Shown here piece after piece: positions 33,510 to 45,511 of a stretch of DNA of 64,000 nucleotides (within the stretch, counting starts at the first letter, position 1; every line of letters begins with the position of its first letter). The notes below the pieces were generated by a model. The model saw nothing but the letters and a program-made list of their open reading frames with translations, had not been told where the DNA came from and ran no database searches. A program made the translations under genes and the position numbers. The stretch comes from Anaeramoeba flamelloides (taxonomy: Eukaryota > Metamonada > Anaeramoebidae), in contig JANTQA010000042.1 of the NCBI GenBank assembly GCA_027625915.1, positions 67,001 through 131,000 on the forward strand. The letters run 5' to 3'.

Positions 33510-34562
33510 TGTACTTAATTATTAAAGTTTCAAGAAAATAAAAAAAATGAAATATTTTACAATAACGAAATGCAACTTTCTAATAAAATAATGAATAAAT
33601 TTACCATCTTTTCTTTCCAAATCAAGTTTTTCCTTAAAACCAATTGTCCTTTTGTTCTTTTGAAAGTTATTAAGAAATTGGTTGATGTTTTTTACATGAG
33701 AAAAGGTTATTTGAAAATCAGTCAATTCTCAGAGATTGATTTATCAACAATAGACTACTTTTTAAGATAACAGGCTATAAACCATAAAAAATTATCTTTT
33801 AAGGTTTACAACCATAGTAATTTGAAATAAAGATTATCTTGTATTATTCCTCAAAAGTTCTTGGTTTTTGTTCGAATAGTAGTTTTTCTGAGATCGAGTT
33901 GAATTCATGGGGATTTAGGTATGTTTCTGTTTCCTATTTAAAATCACAAAAATGTTATCAAAATAAGATGTGACAGAAAAGTTTAATCCATGTTTCAAAA
34001 TTCAAAAGCGTGTTATTTTACATAGAAGACCTAAATATTAACAAATCAAAGAAGTCAATAATAAACCATAAGTAAAGTGGTATTGGTAACTTAAAGTTCT
34101 GTTATTAAAAAAGAAATTCAAAAAATAAAGGATCAAATTGTAAATTTATTCTCTAAAAATAGAGTAAATTTTTGAGATATAAATTTACATCATCACAACA
34201 TCAAAAATAATAAAAGTTGAAAATTGTGAAAAATTTTCAATCAATTCCAATTCAGAATAAAAAATTTATTGAAGACATCAACGAGTTCACTTTTAAAATT
34301 CATTTGAACTTAGGTTTACTATTGGGTAGTGAATTGGATGTTATCTTTGAAACAAGAGAAAAAAAAAAGCAATAATTTTTATTTTAAACTGATTATAATA
34401 TTTGGGAAAACATTATTTTGATCGCCTAAAAAACAAATTTTTATAATGGATTTTATCTTTTCTATCATGAAGAATTTTTTGAGAATTTTTTCTATTTATT
34501 TCTTTTTATTTCAGTACTGACATAATATAAAATATGAAAAGTCCTTGATCAATTAACCTATT

Positions 34563-34668
34563 GCAGAACGAAGTCTACAATCGAATTATGTTGAAACTGA
34601 ATGTAAAACATTGTAGTGATGCGTCTTTCGAATGTCTCTGTGAAATTCTATTGATCAAATATTCACTG
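34563..34668 (+). pseudogene. Coding-like scrap cut by a hairpin element
   Basis: After TTGCAG the plus strand reads NEVYNRIMLKLNVKHCSDAS and continues FECLCEILLIKYS until the hairpin element begins at 34669. The composition is clearly richer in G and C than its surroundings and the codons look protein-like. The family is unknown. It may be an exon remnant interrupted by the element, or chance. Confidence 0.25.
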
Positions 34669-34831
34669 CTGCTATTTGAATTCCAAATGGGAAGAATTTT
34701 CACTTCATTTTCAATTTCCTTTGCTAATAAAGTTTTTAAATGGTAACCTACTTCTTAGTACTCTCTATTTGAACAAGAAAAATATGGACAATCAAGTGAA
34801 AATATTGTCTCTTTTCAAATTCAAATACCAG
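34669..34831. repeat. 160-bp hairpin element, family A copy 2
   Basis: Left arm CTGCTATTTGAATTCCAAAT, right arm inverse CTGGTATTTGAATTTGAAAA. Both carry ATTTTCACTT next to the arm, on the inner side. It is similar to the copies at 8191-8355 and 40964-41129. Confidence 0.75.
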
Positions 34832-35506
34832 TAAAATTGATCTTCTTCCATTAAAAACAAGATCCTAAATTAGTAAAAAATCTGCATTTCCAGACAAATT
34901 TAAATGTTGAGTAATCTTAAAGACTTGAACATCAAAAATATCTAAAATTGGTCTTTAACATATAATATTTATAAAATAATCTCGATTTTTTAGAAACTAA
35001 TATATCTTTTAAGTCTTGAGACTATTTTTACAAAATTATTTTCACAGTCTGAAAATATAGTTGAGGTTTACAAAGAATGAAAAATTAAGTAACCAGTCTT
35101 TGGGTTTGTATATTGATAATTGTCAAGAAAACCTTGAAATGAAAAAAATCAAAAAGTTAGTTAATTTTGGATTTTCTAACCATAGATTTTTAAAACACAT
35201 TCAATAAAATTAAACTAAGATTCAAAATTTTCAATAGAGTTATATCCTTTCAGAGAATCACAATAATATTATTTCTTTCAATCTTGAAGAAATTTAGATT
35301 TTTTAAAATATGTAATCATATTTTCATCTTTTATTTTTTCCGTTCAATTTGATTTTTTGATTTACTTTACCTGTTTCAACCAATCATTATTTTTTTTTTC
35401 AAATGGTTGATATGGGTTCGATATAGATTACGTTTCAATACAAGAACTTGAATACAATCTGCTGTTGTTATCTAACCATTTGATCTATCAATAATCTAAA
35501 TGCATT

Positions 35507-35799
35507 CAGTTGCACATTTAAGACCTAAACTTCCAATAAAAATTAAGGTAACGAAAAATCTGAAATTAAGTTACAAAAATCAAATTCTAATATAATAATT
35601 AAAATCAGTTCCACTTTTAATGCACAAACTTTAAACGAAAATTAAGGCACAACAAAAATCTCAAATTAAGGCACAAAATTCAGTTTCTAGTAAATTACTT
35701 TGTGAATTAAAAAAATTCCAAAAAATATACTTTGATTTGAGATTTTATTGTGTATTAAGTATTTTTTTAAGGTTTTTGTCGTAATACTGGAACGGGCTG
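35507..35799. repeat. AAGGCACA palindrome, nested or tandem copies
   Basis: A left half-copy (35507-35605, CAGTTGCACATTTAAGACCT) is followed directly by a second copy (35606-35799) starting CAGTTCCACTTTTAATGCAC and ending near CTGGAACGGGCTG. Both contain repeated AAATTAAGGCACAA-type words. The structure suggests insertion of one copy into another, or a tandem rearrangement. Confidence 0.65.
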
Positions 35800-36157
35800 T
35801 AGATATTTCAACAAAAATTACCAATATGTTTTTTATTGACCCATCTCCAAAATATTCAATACATTCTTGCTTTATTGGTATTGGTAATTAATTATTTTTT
35901 ATTTTATTACTATTTTACTTTCTAAAAAAATATTAAAAAACAATTAGCGAATGGTTTAAATTTCTTATTTTTTCTAGAATTGATTAAATGGGATTTATTT
36001 TTTTTTCAAGGGTTAGATTTTGGTGTGTTATTTTTTTAAAATTGGGGTTCGTTAATTTATATATATATAAATTATCAGATTATTTTTTGAAGTAAAAAAT
36101 ATTTTGGTAAACAATAGCTAAACATTTGACTTATTTTAAAAGGTCTAGTTTTAATGA

Positions 36158-36160
<3 letters not shown>

Positions 36161-36201
<41 letters not shown>
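36161..36201. repeat. (AT)20 microsatellite
   Basis: An uninterrupted alternating AT run of about 40 bases at the left edge of a dispersed repeat block (36201-36645). Confidence 0.95.
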
Positions 36202-36204
<3 letters not shown>

Positions 36205-36645
36205 TCAAACACCCAGTGCCCCCACTCTGAGAGTTACTGAATACCAAATATAATTACAGGGTTTTGTATTTTTTATTTGTAATCATTCATCTTTCTATCT
36301 GATTTTTTCTCCTCCTGTAAATTCAGGGGACTTTTCACCAAGTTTCTAATGTTTTTTTGATTTTTGAAACTAAAATAAAATTTGGAAATTTTCTTTTTAT
36401 TTCTCAAATTAAAAAAAACTAACAGCAGTTTTCCAGAATTCGAAAGAATTTATTAAAATCAAGGATTTTACTCAATTCTTTCAAATCCTGAAATACCTAA
36501 CGACCGTGGTTAGTTTTTAATTTGTACATACAAATGGTAGTGTTATTTTTTATTGGTATTTTTTAATTAATTTTCTTATTCTATTTTTTTTATTTAGTAA
36601 ATTTTCTTAAATTTATACTTTCGCTAAATAAATAAATAAATAAAT
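36201..36645. repeat. Dispersed repeat with CCCCCACTCTGAGAG, copy 2
   Basis: Shares CCCCCACTCTGAGAG, AATACCAA, ATCTTTCTATC and CTCCTCC in order with 5588-5850, followed in both by a T-rich tract ending in repeated AAATAAAT. A GTTAGG hairpin module (36385-36505) interrupts this copy only. Confidence 0.6.
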
Positions 36646-37464
36646 AAATTTTTTCTTGTTTTTCATATTCTCTTTTTTTTTTTATTTTTTTTTTGAAAAG
36701 GCTAATTTGTTATAAAAATTTGTTTAAAAACTCCAATTTAACTTTAATAAAATTGTAACTTTGTAATTTTTATTAAAATCTATATATTTATTATTAAAAA
36801 ATCTTATAGTCATCAATTTTAATGTTCCAAAGTAATTTTGAAATTTTTTACAAGATGTTCCAATTATAATATCCAATTTTTTTTTTAACATTTTATTTTT
36901 TTTTCAAAAATTAATGGTTTGTTCCCACATTTCTTATATGATTAACAACTCTAATCGGAATTAAATTGTTTCTCTTATTTCTTAACAATTATACGTTGGT
37001 TGTTTCTTATTAAAAAAAAGTGAACTTCATTTTTGGCTTGGCCACTTTGGGTGGAATGGGGTTTATCTATTGCCGCTTTAAACTAGATTGTGGAAAACTT
37101 TAATAAATTTAAAAAACTCGAATAAATTTTAAAATTTGAAAAAATAAAAAAAAATAAAATAAAAACATTTATTTAGACAGTTTATGGTTGATGGGTTTAT
37201 TAAAAAAAGTTAATAATTTCCGAAAAAAAAAACTGTAAGAAAATGAAAAACAAATTCTCTAAACATATTATTATGCACAGTGGTATTAATATAATAATAT
37301 AATAATAACATTGTAAAGATAAAGCCGTATTATAGTTTTTAAAATAAGATAATACAAAAAAGATCCCAAAAAAACAAATAAAAATTGGGATCAATAAATA
37401 AATAAATTTTAATCAAATATTTTTGAAAAAAAAATATTTATATTTGGAGAGGTTGGTATTGCTT

Positions 37465-37502
37465 ATGTGTGTGTGTGTGTGTGTAGTGTGTAGTGTGTGT
37501 TT
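37465..37502. repeat. GT-rich microsatellite
   Basis: Repeated GT dinucleotides interrupted by TAGTGTG units, immediately downstream of the stop of the Lys-rich gene on the minus strand. Confidence 0.9.
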
Positions 37503-37544
37503 AGTAAATAAATTAAAACAGGAAATGAAAAAACAATTTGTTGT

Positions 37545-38933
37545 TTAACATTTTAATCCAAATTTGCTTTCAATGTCATTTAGCGCCAAATAATCATTTT
37601 CAAAAATATTCCAGTCAAGCAATTTTTCACAAAATTCTTGGTTATTGATATGGAATAGATCCTGGGTGTAACCGGTGTTACCGTGTTTGTTCTTTCTCTT
37701 CAGGGGGGTCTCTTTCTGGAAAGGGTTATTATTTGTGTTGATTTGGGCATTTGTGTTAATGTTTGAATTGAGATTTTGGTTTATATTTATGTTGATGCTC
37801 TCATTCTCATTCTCATTCTCGTTCTCGTTCTCTACCACACCAATTATATTTGTTTTTAAATTGTCGGTACCACTCGAATCATTGTTTTCACAAAGATTTA
37901 TTGCTGTTGTTGTGCATTGAGACAAATTTTGGTTCGAATTAAAATTCAAAGCAAATGATTTTTTTTCATTATTAAAGTTGTGTACTGGCATTTTATAAGC
38001 ATTTTTTAGGCTGTGGTTTTCAAAAGAAATGATATTTGTATCCTCAAGTTTGGGAATTTGGAACACTTGCAAATCGTCCGTGAAATTTTCAGTCTTGGCC
38101 TTTAATTCCAAAAAATCGCTCTTGTTTGAATTATTTTCAAAGCCAACAAGGGGCTTTTGCTTTGCTGTATTTTTTGTCTTTTTTAAATTAATGATCTTCT
38201 CCCTTAAAATGATTTTTCTTTGTTTGGTATTCTGTGTGTTCTCCATGGGCTGTGCTCCCAAGTCTGTGTTTTGAAAAGACCTTTTTCGTTGTTGCAATTC
38301 GACCTTTGTTTTTTTTTTTGATTTTTTAGTCCTTCTCTTGGTCTTTTTTTTGGTTTTGTTTTTGGTTTTTTTCATTTGTTTCCTGACTTTCATTCTTTTT
38401 TTCAAATTCCTCAACTCTTTTTTTTTTTTTTGATATTTTTTTTTCATTTTTTTTTTGTGCACCTTGCTTTCTGATGCTCCCGTTTTCGAGTTTTTGCCAG
38501 TATAGCTTATGCTATTCCTTTGCTGTATTCTCTTCTTGGTCCTGAATTTGACCTGTGAGTATTCCTTCCTATTGGGAACCTTGAAGACAAGCCAGTCCCT
38601 CGAATAGAAAGAGCAATTTGTTAAGTGGTAATTGTTTTTGAAAAAGGTGTTCACACCGCGTTCAATTGTCCTTCTTGTCTTTTGCGCCAACTGCGACAAA
38701 TCAGAAATACAGTCCTTCCTAATCTTGACCTTGGTGGGACCATCTTGAAACATGGTCGACTTATGTTGCGTGATCCAGTCCTTTGTGAAGTGGTGCTTGC
38801 TAATCCCCGAAAAGCAGTTGGGCCTCAGCGAGAACAAAACCAAAAAGCGATCATTAAAGCTTTTTAATTTGGAAAACTTGTCTTTAACTGTTTCTAAATC
38901 GGTTAATTGATCCAAGTCGCCTGAAAAATTCAT
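37545..38933 (-). CDS. Uncharacterised Lys-rich protein
   Basis: 462 residues from the ATG at 38933. The frame is open further upstream, but TTTTTTTTTCAG just before it (about 38956-38965) looks like a splice acceptor, so an upstream exon or 5'-UTR intron is possible. Residues 1-140 look globular, with DRFLVLFSLRPNCF, HFTKDWITQH and NCSFYSRDWLVFKVPN. A strongly basic Lys/Arg stretch follows (about 160-225), fit for nuclear localisation or nucleic-acid binding. After that come Asn/Glu repeats (about 375-420) and a short conserved-looking end (EFCEKLLDWNIFENDYLALN). I do not recognise the family. The layout (small globular N-terminus, long basic linker, polar C-terminus) parallels the Rxt3-like gene at 60519-62366, but I see no clear sequence similarity. 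Confidence 0.8.
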   Translation of the reverse strand: MNFSGDLDQLTDLETVKDKFSKLKSFNDRFLVLFSLRPNCFSGISKHHFTKDWITQHKSTMFQDGPTKVKIRKDCISDLSQLAQKTRRTIERGVNTFFKNNYHLTNCSFYSRDWLVFKVPNRKEYSQVKFRTKKRIQQRNSISYTGKNSKTGASESKVHKKKMKKKYQKKKKELRNLKKRMKVRKQMKKTKNKTKKKTKRRTKKSKKKTKVELQQRKRSFQNTDLGAQPMENTQNTKQRKIILREKIINLKKTKNTAKQKPLVGFENNSNKSDFLELKAKTENFTDDLQVFQIPKLEDTNIISFENHSLKNAYKMPVHNFNNEKKSFALNFNSNQNLSQCTTTAINLCENNDSSGTDNLKTNIIGVVENENENENENESINININQNLNSNINTNAQINTNNNPFQKETPLKRKNKHGNTGYTQDLFHINNQEFCEKLLDWNIFENDYLALNDIESKFGLKC

Positions 38934-39680
38934 AATTATTTTTGAAAAATCTTTTCTGAAAAAAAAATAAAAATGGTAACGAGACAATTAAAGAAAGTGA
39001 AATTCTCCAAAACATTTGATCTTTTTCTTTTTTTAATTTGTACTTACAAGCTCAGAAATCATCGTGTTAAAAGATTCAATTCGAAGACCTCTGAATTTGT
39101 TTCAAAATAATTTTATAATTTTTTTTTTTCTCATAATTTGGATCTTCAAAATTCTCGTGATATGCTATATACCTTAGTGAAGTTGGTCCTTCATTTTTTA
39201 ATGGATTAGTGTTCCAAAAAGTTTTTTTTTTTTTTTTCTTCATTAAGTGATTTTTAAGAATTAAATTCTTTGTAACTTAGATTTTTGCCACTATTTTTAT
39301 TTTTACTGAATCAAATTTTCAGGAGTATCGATATTAAAGGCACGAACAATCCTACCTTGAGTTAAATTTTCTTATCGTAATTTCCATTTTTCTATTTGTA
39401 AAACTATCAGTCAAAACAAAAAAGAAAGAATTTTTTGGGCTGAAATGTAAAGAAAGTTTTCATCATTTGTTAACTTTTGAAAAAGTTCATTTCGAGTAAA
39501 TTAATTTTAGTGTTTATTTATTTGTCATAGAAAAAAGGAAATTCAACTTTTTTTTAGAATATCCAAAATGTTGAAGAAAAAGACAATTGAACGACACCAT
39601 TACACTATTACTCAACAAAATAAATTTTAACTCTATCAAGAATTTGGCATAATTCTTCTTTTCAGCCTATTTTTTGTCAA

Positions 39681-39920
39681 TTAGGAGTATCTTACTTTTT
39701 GAGAAAATAAAAAAAAAAAATCTGAATCTACTAAAGGAATTGAATAAGGTAACTTCAGATCAAAATACTGTTTAATTAGAAATTCCAGAATTTGTGTGAC
39801 AGCTTTTTTAATTTTTTCCCATTCCAGTTTTGGATTCTTAGGAGGCAAACCCAATATCTGAAAAACAGGATTAAAATTTTGCTTCTTCTTTTCGAAAAGA
39901 AAAAAAAAATCTTTTAGCAA
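39681..39920 (-). pseudogene. Coding-like remnant
   Basis: The minus strand reads FNPVFQILGLPPKNPKLEWE and LPYSIPLVDSD, with protein-like amino-acid balance unlike compositional open stretches nearby. A second coding-like stretch in another frame lies just upstream (about 40105-39970, containing SIERSNPKLNYQIHQISSTQ). The start and splice signals are not clear. It is probably a decayed gene or a repeat-borne coding fragment; the family is unknown. Confidence 0.3.
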
Positions 39921-40963
39921 AGCGAAGAATTCTCATTCAAAAAAGTAATTGGGTAGAACTAATTTGATGAATCTGATAATTGAGTTTTGGGTTAGATCTT
40001 TCAATGCTCATTTGCAAAGTTGAAGGAAATTTTTGTTCATTATTTTCAAACTTTGAGAATTTTTGAAAGACCGAAATTGTATGGTGCTGAATGATTAAAT
40101 ATCTTAATTTTTTTCAAATCAAGATTACAAAACTCCAAAAATACTTAATTAAATTAACTTTGGATATCGTATTTTTCGGAATTTTTAAGGATTTGGTAAA
40201 GCTCTTAATTTTCTTCATATTGAATCAATAAACCGGTCTCCTATCTGGTTTAGTGGATGTTAAATTTCAAATAACTTTCAAATTTTGTCTCAATCTCATT
40301 TATGGATTTATCTATTTTTTTTTTTTTTTAAATGAAAAGATTACAGTTTTTGAGACGATAAAATTTGTCTTAATGTTAATTTTTCATTATTTTATCAAGT
40401 AGGTGATATATCTTAATAATATTTATCCTCGGAAAATATTACAAGCATTATTTCAATCAATTTTGACCCTTTAAAAGTTATATTTTCACTTTTTGATTGT
40501 AGTTTGCACAAAAATAAGGATTTTTTTTTCATTCATAGATTTTCTAAATATTTTGCAGTATGGTTGTTCAACCACTTATTTCTGACTGTTATTTTTTTAG
40601 GAGAATGGGAAAAGAAATAAAGAGTAATTTAAAGAAACACTCGGTATTTACTTTACTATTTCGCTTGACCTATAATTTTAATTTTTTTTTTCTTTTTGGC
40701 AATATTATGGAATTGATCAACTTTTGCAGTTTTACTCAGATTTTTTTTCTCAAGACAATTCCTTGTTTCTTGAAAAATAATCTACTTGATAAGTAATGAA
40801 TTTTTGTTGAGAGACGTCTCCTCTTCAATAAATACTCATCTTTTTCCTCATTTTCCTACTTTTTATTTTTCACAAATAAAGTTGCCAAAGTCTTAAGTTT
40901 TAACTCTATGATCTTGATTCAAAAATGAAAATAAATGCTTATTTTTCCTGAGAAATTTAATAC

Positions 40964-41129
40964 AGGTATTTGAATTCTAAAAGGGATTAATTTTCACTTT
41001 CTTTTTCAGATTTTTCATTCTCTAATAGCGTTAATAAATAACACCACACTTCTTTGAGAACTCTTTTCTATAATAGCAAAATATGGAAAAGGATGTGAAA
41101 ATTTTCCCCATTTAAAAATCAAATACCTG
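40964..41129. repeat. 160-bp hairpin element, family A copy 3
   Basis: Left arm CAGGTATTTGAATTCTAAAA, right arm inverse CAGGTATTTGATTTTTAAAT; both are followed inward by ATTTTCAC. Same family as 8191-8355 and 34669-34831. Confidence 0.75.
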
Positions 41130-42518
41130 TTGTATCATGAAGTGAACGAAGTTTTTTTTGCCCAGGTATAACTTCTTGAAGACTTTAAATTTCACAACCA
41201 TCCTTGTAAAAATCTTCAACTTTTTTTTTTGATTTATCCGATTGTATTTTCTTGCAGTCAAAGGAAGGAAATTTTTAAAACCTACCCGAAACGTTGGAAA
41301 TTTATGGAACGACATTTTATTTTGTTAAAAACAGACCAAAATATCTTTTATTGAGTCAATACTACTCTTTGAAAATTATGACCCATACCAGTTTGAATAG
41401 GTTAATTGAGATAATATATCAATAAAGAAATTTTTTTTCAAAAAAGTAAAAATTCGAAAAAAAAAGAAAAAAATTTCTTATTTTCCAAAATAAAATTTTC
41501 TTGCCAGTTTGTCACTTTTAAGGATTGTTGTGAATTTTGGGAGATGTGTTTGCTATAGTTTTGATGAAATAAAACTGTTTTCCTTCAGAGAATAGATTTA
41601 TAAAAGAGTATTTTTGAAAAACTAACGAGGTGTTTGCGTTGTAGTTAAAAGCAATGATTTTTTAATTCTCTATTTCAAATTTTCGAAATTATTCAAATTG
41701 ATAACTAATATTAGAGTGTTAAATGGGAAAAAATCTTCATTTTCCAAATTTTTCCTTTTATAAATAGAGTTTCCCAATATAGTGGGTTGAAATTTATAAA
41801 CTCTAATTGATAATGGGTATTGAAAATAGAGTCAAAATTTTTCTCATATGAAAAACAAAAAAAGGTAAAATTTCGAAAGTCCAAAAAAAAATTTCTCCAT
41901 TTTCTTTTTTCATTCCAAATACAATTCAGGCTCTTCACTTATCCTTCAAAAAGCTTTGACGTTAACCAAATAAAAAAAAACAACACAATTTTCAACCTAT
42001 TCAATTAAATAATTTTATCAATAAAATAAAAAGGAAAATAAATTTAAATTGTTAATAATTTATTCATTAAAAATTTTCTTTAAATTCCCAAAATAACAAA
42101 AACTTTCTTGTTAAAATTTGCCAAATAGTCAAGAATTAATATTTGTTATTGTAAAACCATTAACAAGTTGTTTCTAAACATATTGGTTTTTGGTCTTGGA
42201 AGGGTGAGAGTGTCAAATATTGATCAAATTAAAAGACAAAATCGGTTTGTATAAAGAGTTCCACCAAAAAATAATGAATCCAACCGATCTCAATCCCATT
42301 CAATTCACAAACTTTTTGTGTCATTTTATTTGAAAGTATTTTTTCAAAGTGTGAAAATCTTTTGGTTGTTTCAAAAGCGTAATAAGTTCTCTTTACAAAT
42401 AAATGTTACCCCTTAAAACCACCTAGAACAAAAATTACTTCTTTTTGACTCAAACAGATCATTTGGCTTTATCAAAAATCTCTTTGCTTTTAATCAATAA
42501 TTTTCTTTTTTTTAAAAA

Positions 42519-42839
42519 CTAGAAAACTACTTTTTTCACTTTTTTATCGAATTTACATTTAAATGCTATTCTTCTAAAGAATACTTTTTTTGATTTGAAT
42601 TGGTTTTGTATCATATTGTTGATTGAAATAGCATTTTCAAGTTTTAGCAATCTTTTTTTACTTTGGAAAAACGGCAAAAGAAGTGGAAATACTTGTTCCA
42701 AAAATTGGATTAGATTAGAGTCTGGATACTCCTCCCGAAGTTTGTCATAAAAATTCAGAATCGTTGGGAATCCATCTTTGTCTTTCTTTTCTTCAAGCAT
42801 TCCTTGAAAAAGTTTCATCAGTAAAAACTTTATAATCAT
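42519..42839 (-). CDS. Possible small protein or exon, unrecognised
   Basis: An ATG-started frame of 106 codons. Residues 1-70 look protein-like: LFQGMLEEKKDKDGFPTILN, FYDKLREEYPDSNL, FLEQVFPLLLPFFQS. The last 30 residues are Lys/Phe-rich and may run into non-coding DNA; AAAAAAGTAGTTTTC near the end contains a possible splice donor. There is no recognisable family and no convincing partner exon. It could be a short gene, a single exon of a larger gene, or a remnant. Confidence 0.35.
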   Translation of the reverse strand: MIIKFLLMKLFQGMLEEKKDKDGFPTILNFYDKLREEYPDSNLIQFLEQVFPLLLPFFQSKKRLLKLENAISINNMIQNQFKSKKVFFRRIAFKCKFDKKVKKVVF

Positions 42840-44034
42840 TACAACCCTCTTAAAATGATTGAAATTTCAAATAATTATCAAAAAAACTCTGTCTCCATTC
42901 TCTAGATCTTGGTAAACTAAAACTTTGTATCAAAAGGTAAATGCATTTGGAAAATTCTTTTTTAGAGTTAATAATTTTTCAAAAATTTTCCTCTTTTTCA
43001 AAGTCTCTTATCTCAGTTTTTCTTCAAAAAGAATGGAGCTATCTCTGGAAAGCTAAGTGAAACTCCATTGTTCTTATTTGATCATATACTCTGAAATTTT
43101 TATGCCAAAGTTTTTAGTATCAATTTTGAGAGTAATGAAATCAAAACAGACTAAACGAACACCTTTTCGGTGGGGTTTGGTGTATAAGAAGGAGGATTTA
43201 TTCAAGATAGTTCGGTTTTTCTTGTGCAAAAAACTTAAAATTATATTTTTGGAAGACAGAAATTTGAAAATTGAGCAAATCAAATGATGTTAATTGTTAG
43301 TTTAAAATTATTGTTAAATTCGGACTATTGAATTAAACTCTCAAAAAATATCATTTCTAAAAGGTTTTGTAGAGATTTTTGAATTTTTCTTTGAACAAAT
43401 AAATAGTAAAAATACTTTGAAATAAAATTATTTTATTAATTAAATGGAAAAAAACACTTAAAGAGGAATTTTTTAATGAAGACAACAATTAATATACTCT
43501 ACCAAATACTTTTACAACAGTTAATTAGATCTACATGAACAGAAAAAAAAATTTTAATTGATCAAAAAATACTCTTGAATTTTCGCATTGCAAGAAAATC
43601 TGAATTAAAATTTTGTTACATTTTTTGTAAAAAAACAAAAATAATTCCAAAACTTTTTATTTTGAAGAGGTACATTGTTTTATAATTGAGAGGCCCAAAA
43701 ATTTCAATTGTTCACCCCAATATCGGCTTATTTAAAGTTTGACAACTATTTTACCCATTTTTGAAAACTTTTGAAAAATTTAAAATAAAATGTGAAAAAC
43801 ATTAATACATCTTTTTTTTACAATTCATTTGTTTAAGAGACTTTTGACTGCTTTCAGTGGTAGTTAAAGGATCTTATTACTCAAGCCAATAATTAATGAG
43901 AAATCTCATTAAAGTAAAAATTCAAAATTCCGTGAACTATTCTCCTTCCTGCAACCAGATCTATTCAGTTTTTAGGAAAGTTGTTTTTCTGTTTGTTAAA
44001 AAATTTTTATAAATGAATTAATACATAATTACAT

Positions 44035-44180
44035 AATAGAAATCTAAATGGGAAAAAAATTTCACTTCCTTTTCTAGATTTAGATTTTATAAATTGAGTT
44101 TCCGAAGAAGTAGTTGTGATTTATGTCTTTTATATTTGGAAAATAAATGAAAAGTTTCCAATTTAAAAATCAAAAACTAG
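44035..44180. repeat. Hairpin element, family A copy 4 (diverged)
   Basis: Carries CTAAATGGGAAAAAAATTTC near the left and AAAGTTTCCAATTTAAAAAT near the right, in the inverted arrangement of the other copies, with weaker arms. Boundaries are approximate. Confidence 0.5.
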
Positions 44181-44461
44181 TAGATGATTAAATGGAGAGA
44201 TTATAATCATTTTCAACTACTAATCTTTTATGATTAATCCAAAGAATTATCAAGTTCTTAAAAAGAGGCTGTGTTTGCAACCAATACAACTTTGGAGTCT
44301 TTTTGCGAATCAATCCTTTTAATTGAAATATATCTTTTTGTTCAAATCATGATTATTTTATTAACCCATAGACTTTTAGTGTGATTGGTTAACTTAACGG
44401 GTGATTGGATATCGTTACTGAAATATGTTTAGCATTCTTTTTTATCCAAAAACTTTTTGAA

Positions 44462-44605
44462 TTTTTTCAGGAATTTATTTGGAGGGTAAAATTTTATCAA
44501 AATGAAGATCAAATTGCACAATTTCTGATATTGGGGTACCTTTTCAATGATAATGAATTGTATGAAACCTGGGTAAAAAAAGTGAAAACAATTATTAGTT
44601 ACTGA
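44462..44605 (+). pseudogene. Coding-like scrap
   Basis: Plus strand after TTTTTTCAG reads EFIWRVKFYQNEDQIAQFLI and GYLFNDNELYETWVKKVK before a TGA. The preceding pyrimidine-rich CAG could be a splice acceptor. No family recognised and no partner exon found. Confidence 0.2.
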
Positions 44606-45320
44606 AAATAAAAAGCAAGATCTATTAAAAGAAGAAAAAAATCTATTAAAATTATAATCCTTTATATTATTCTCAAGTAATCCTATTAATGATAATTGTG
44701 GTAACTTTTGTTCTGAAATTTAATTAAAGGTTTCCTAGATCTCTAAAAAAATCAAATTATTCAATAAAATTTTTAAGAATAGATCTATCAAAAGATAAAA
44801 ATCAAATCAACAATAGTATAACATAAATTCTTATCAGTGTTTAACTCTCCATACGGTCTTTAATTATTTATTTTTTCTTTTAAAAATAGATTGTATCATG
44901 CCTTTTTGTTAAGTTTCAATTAATCTTTTCACTATTTTTACCTATGTTTCATATAATCAAAGTTTATAAAAAGATTTGATCCATTTTTTGGTTAATTAAA
45001 TAAAAAGAAATTTTTGCCAAAAGATTGTAATTTTTTGGTAATTCCACCTTTTTTTATATTTAAAGGTTATATGAACAAAAAACCCTTGAATCTCCAATCT
45101 TATGGGAAATAGTTCAATAAAAATTAACATAAAATCTTGAGTATTGAATATGTGAAAAATATGAATATTTTGATAAAATAGAAATTAAATAAATATCCTA
45201 ATATAGAGTTCTCAAAAATCCGATTCACTAAATTGTTTGCAATCAAGAATTTACTGTATATTGAAATTTTTTTTTTTTGTTTTTAATTATTTTTTCAAAA
45301 TCAAAATCGACCAATACAGC

Positions 45321-45511
45321 CAGTTTCAAATTTAAGACACTCACTTTTTACAAAATTTAAGACACAAAAAATAACAAATTAAGGCACAAATTTTTTGGAA
45401 TACTTTTTTTACTCATAATATTTTATGAGAATTTGAATTTTGTGCCTTAATTTGAAATTTTTTTGTTTGAATTAAATTTCCTTGTTATATTTTTTCCTGT
45501 AAGCGAAACTG
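45321..45511. repeat. AAGGCACA palindrome, copy 3
   Basis: Starts CAGTTTCAAATTTAAGACAC and ends GCGAAACTG, with internal TTAAGGCACAAA words on the left and their inverse (TTTGTGCCTTAA) on the right. About 191 bp. Same family as 48304-48492 and 56870-57059. Confidence 0.75.

Larger units (their letters stand above)
33510..37544. other. Intergenic DNA with hairpin and palindromic elements
   Basis: A coding-like stretch (33725-33522, minus) lies directly upstream of the AAGAB-like gene but has no ATG. Defined elements are a hairpin (34669-34831), two nested AAGGCACA palindromes (35507-35799), an (AT)20 run (36161-36201), a block shared with 5588-5850 (36201-36645) that contains a GTTAGG hairpin (36385-36505), and a GT-rich microsatellite (37465-37502). 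No firm gene. Confidence 0.5.

Noticed and set aside
33522-33725. Coding-like minus-strand stretch directly upstream of the AAGAB-like gene
   Set aside because: No ATG, a stop just upstream, and the AAGAB-like protein already starts where its family does. A GTAAAT donor-like site exists, so an untranslated exon is possible but not supported.
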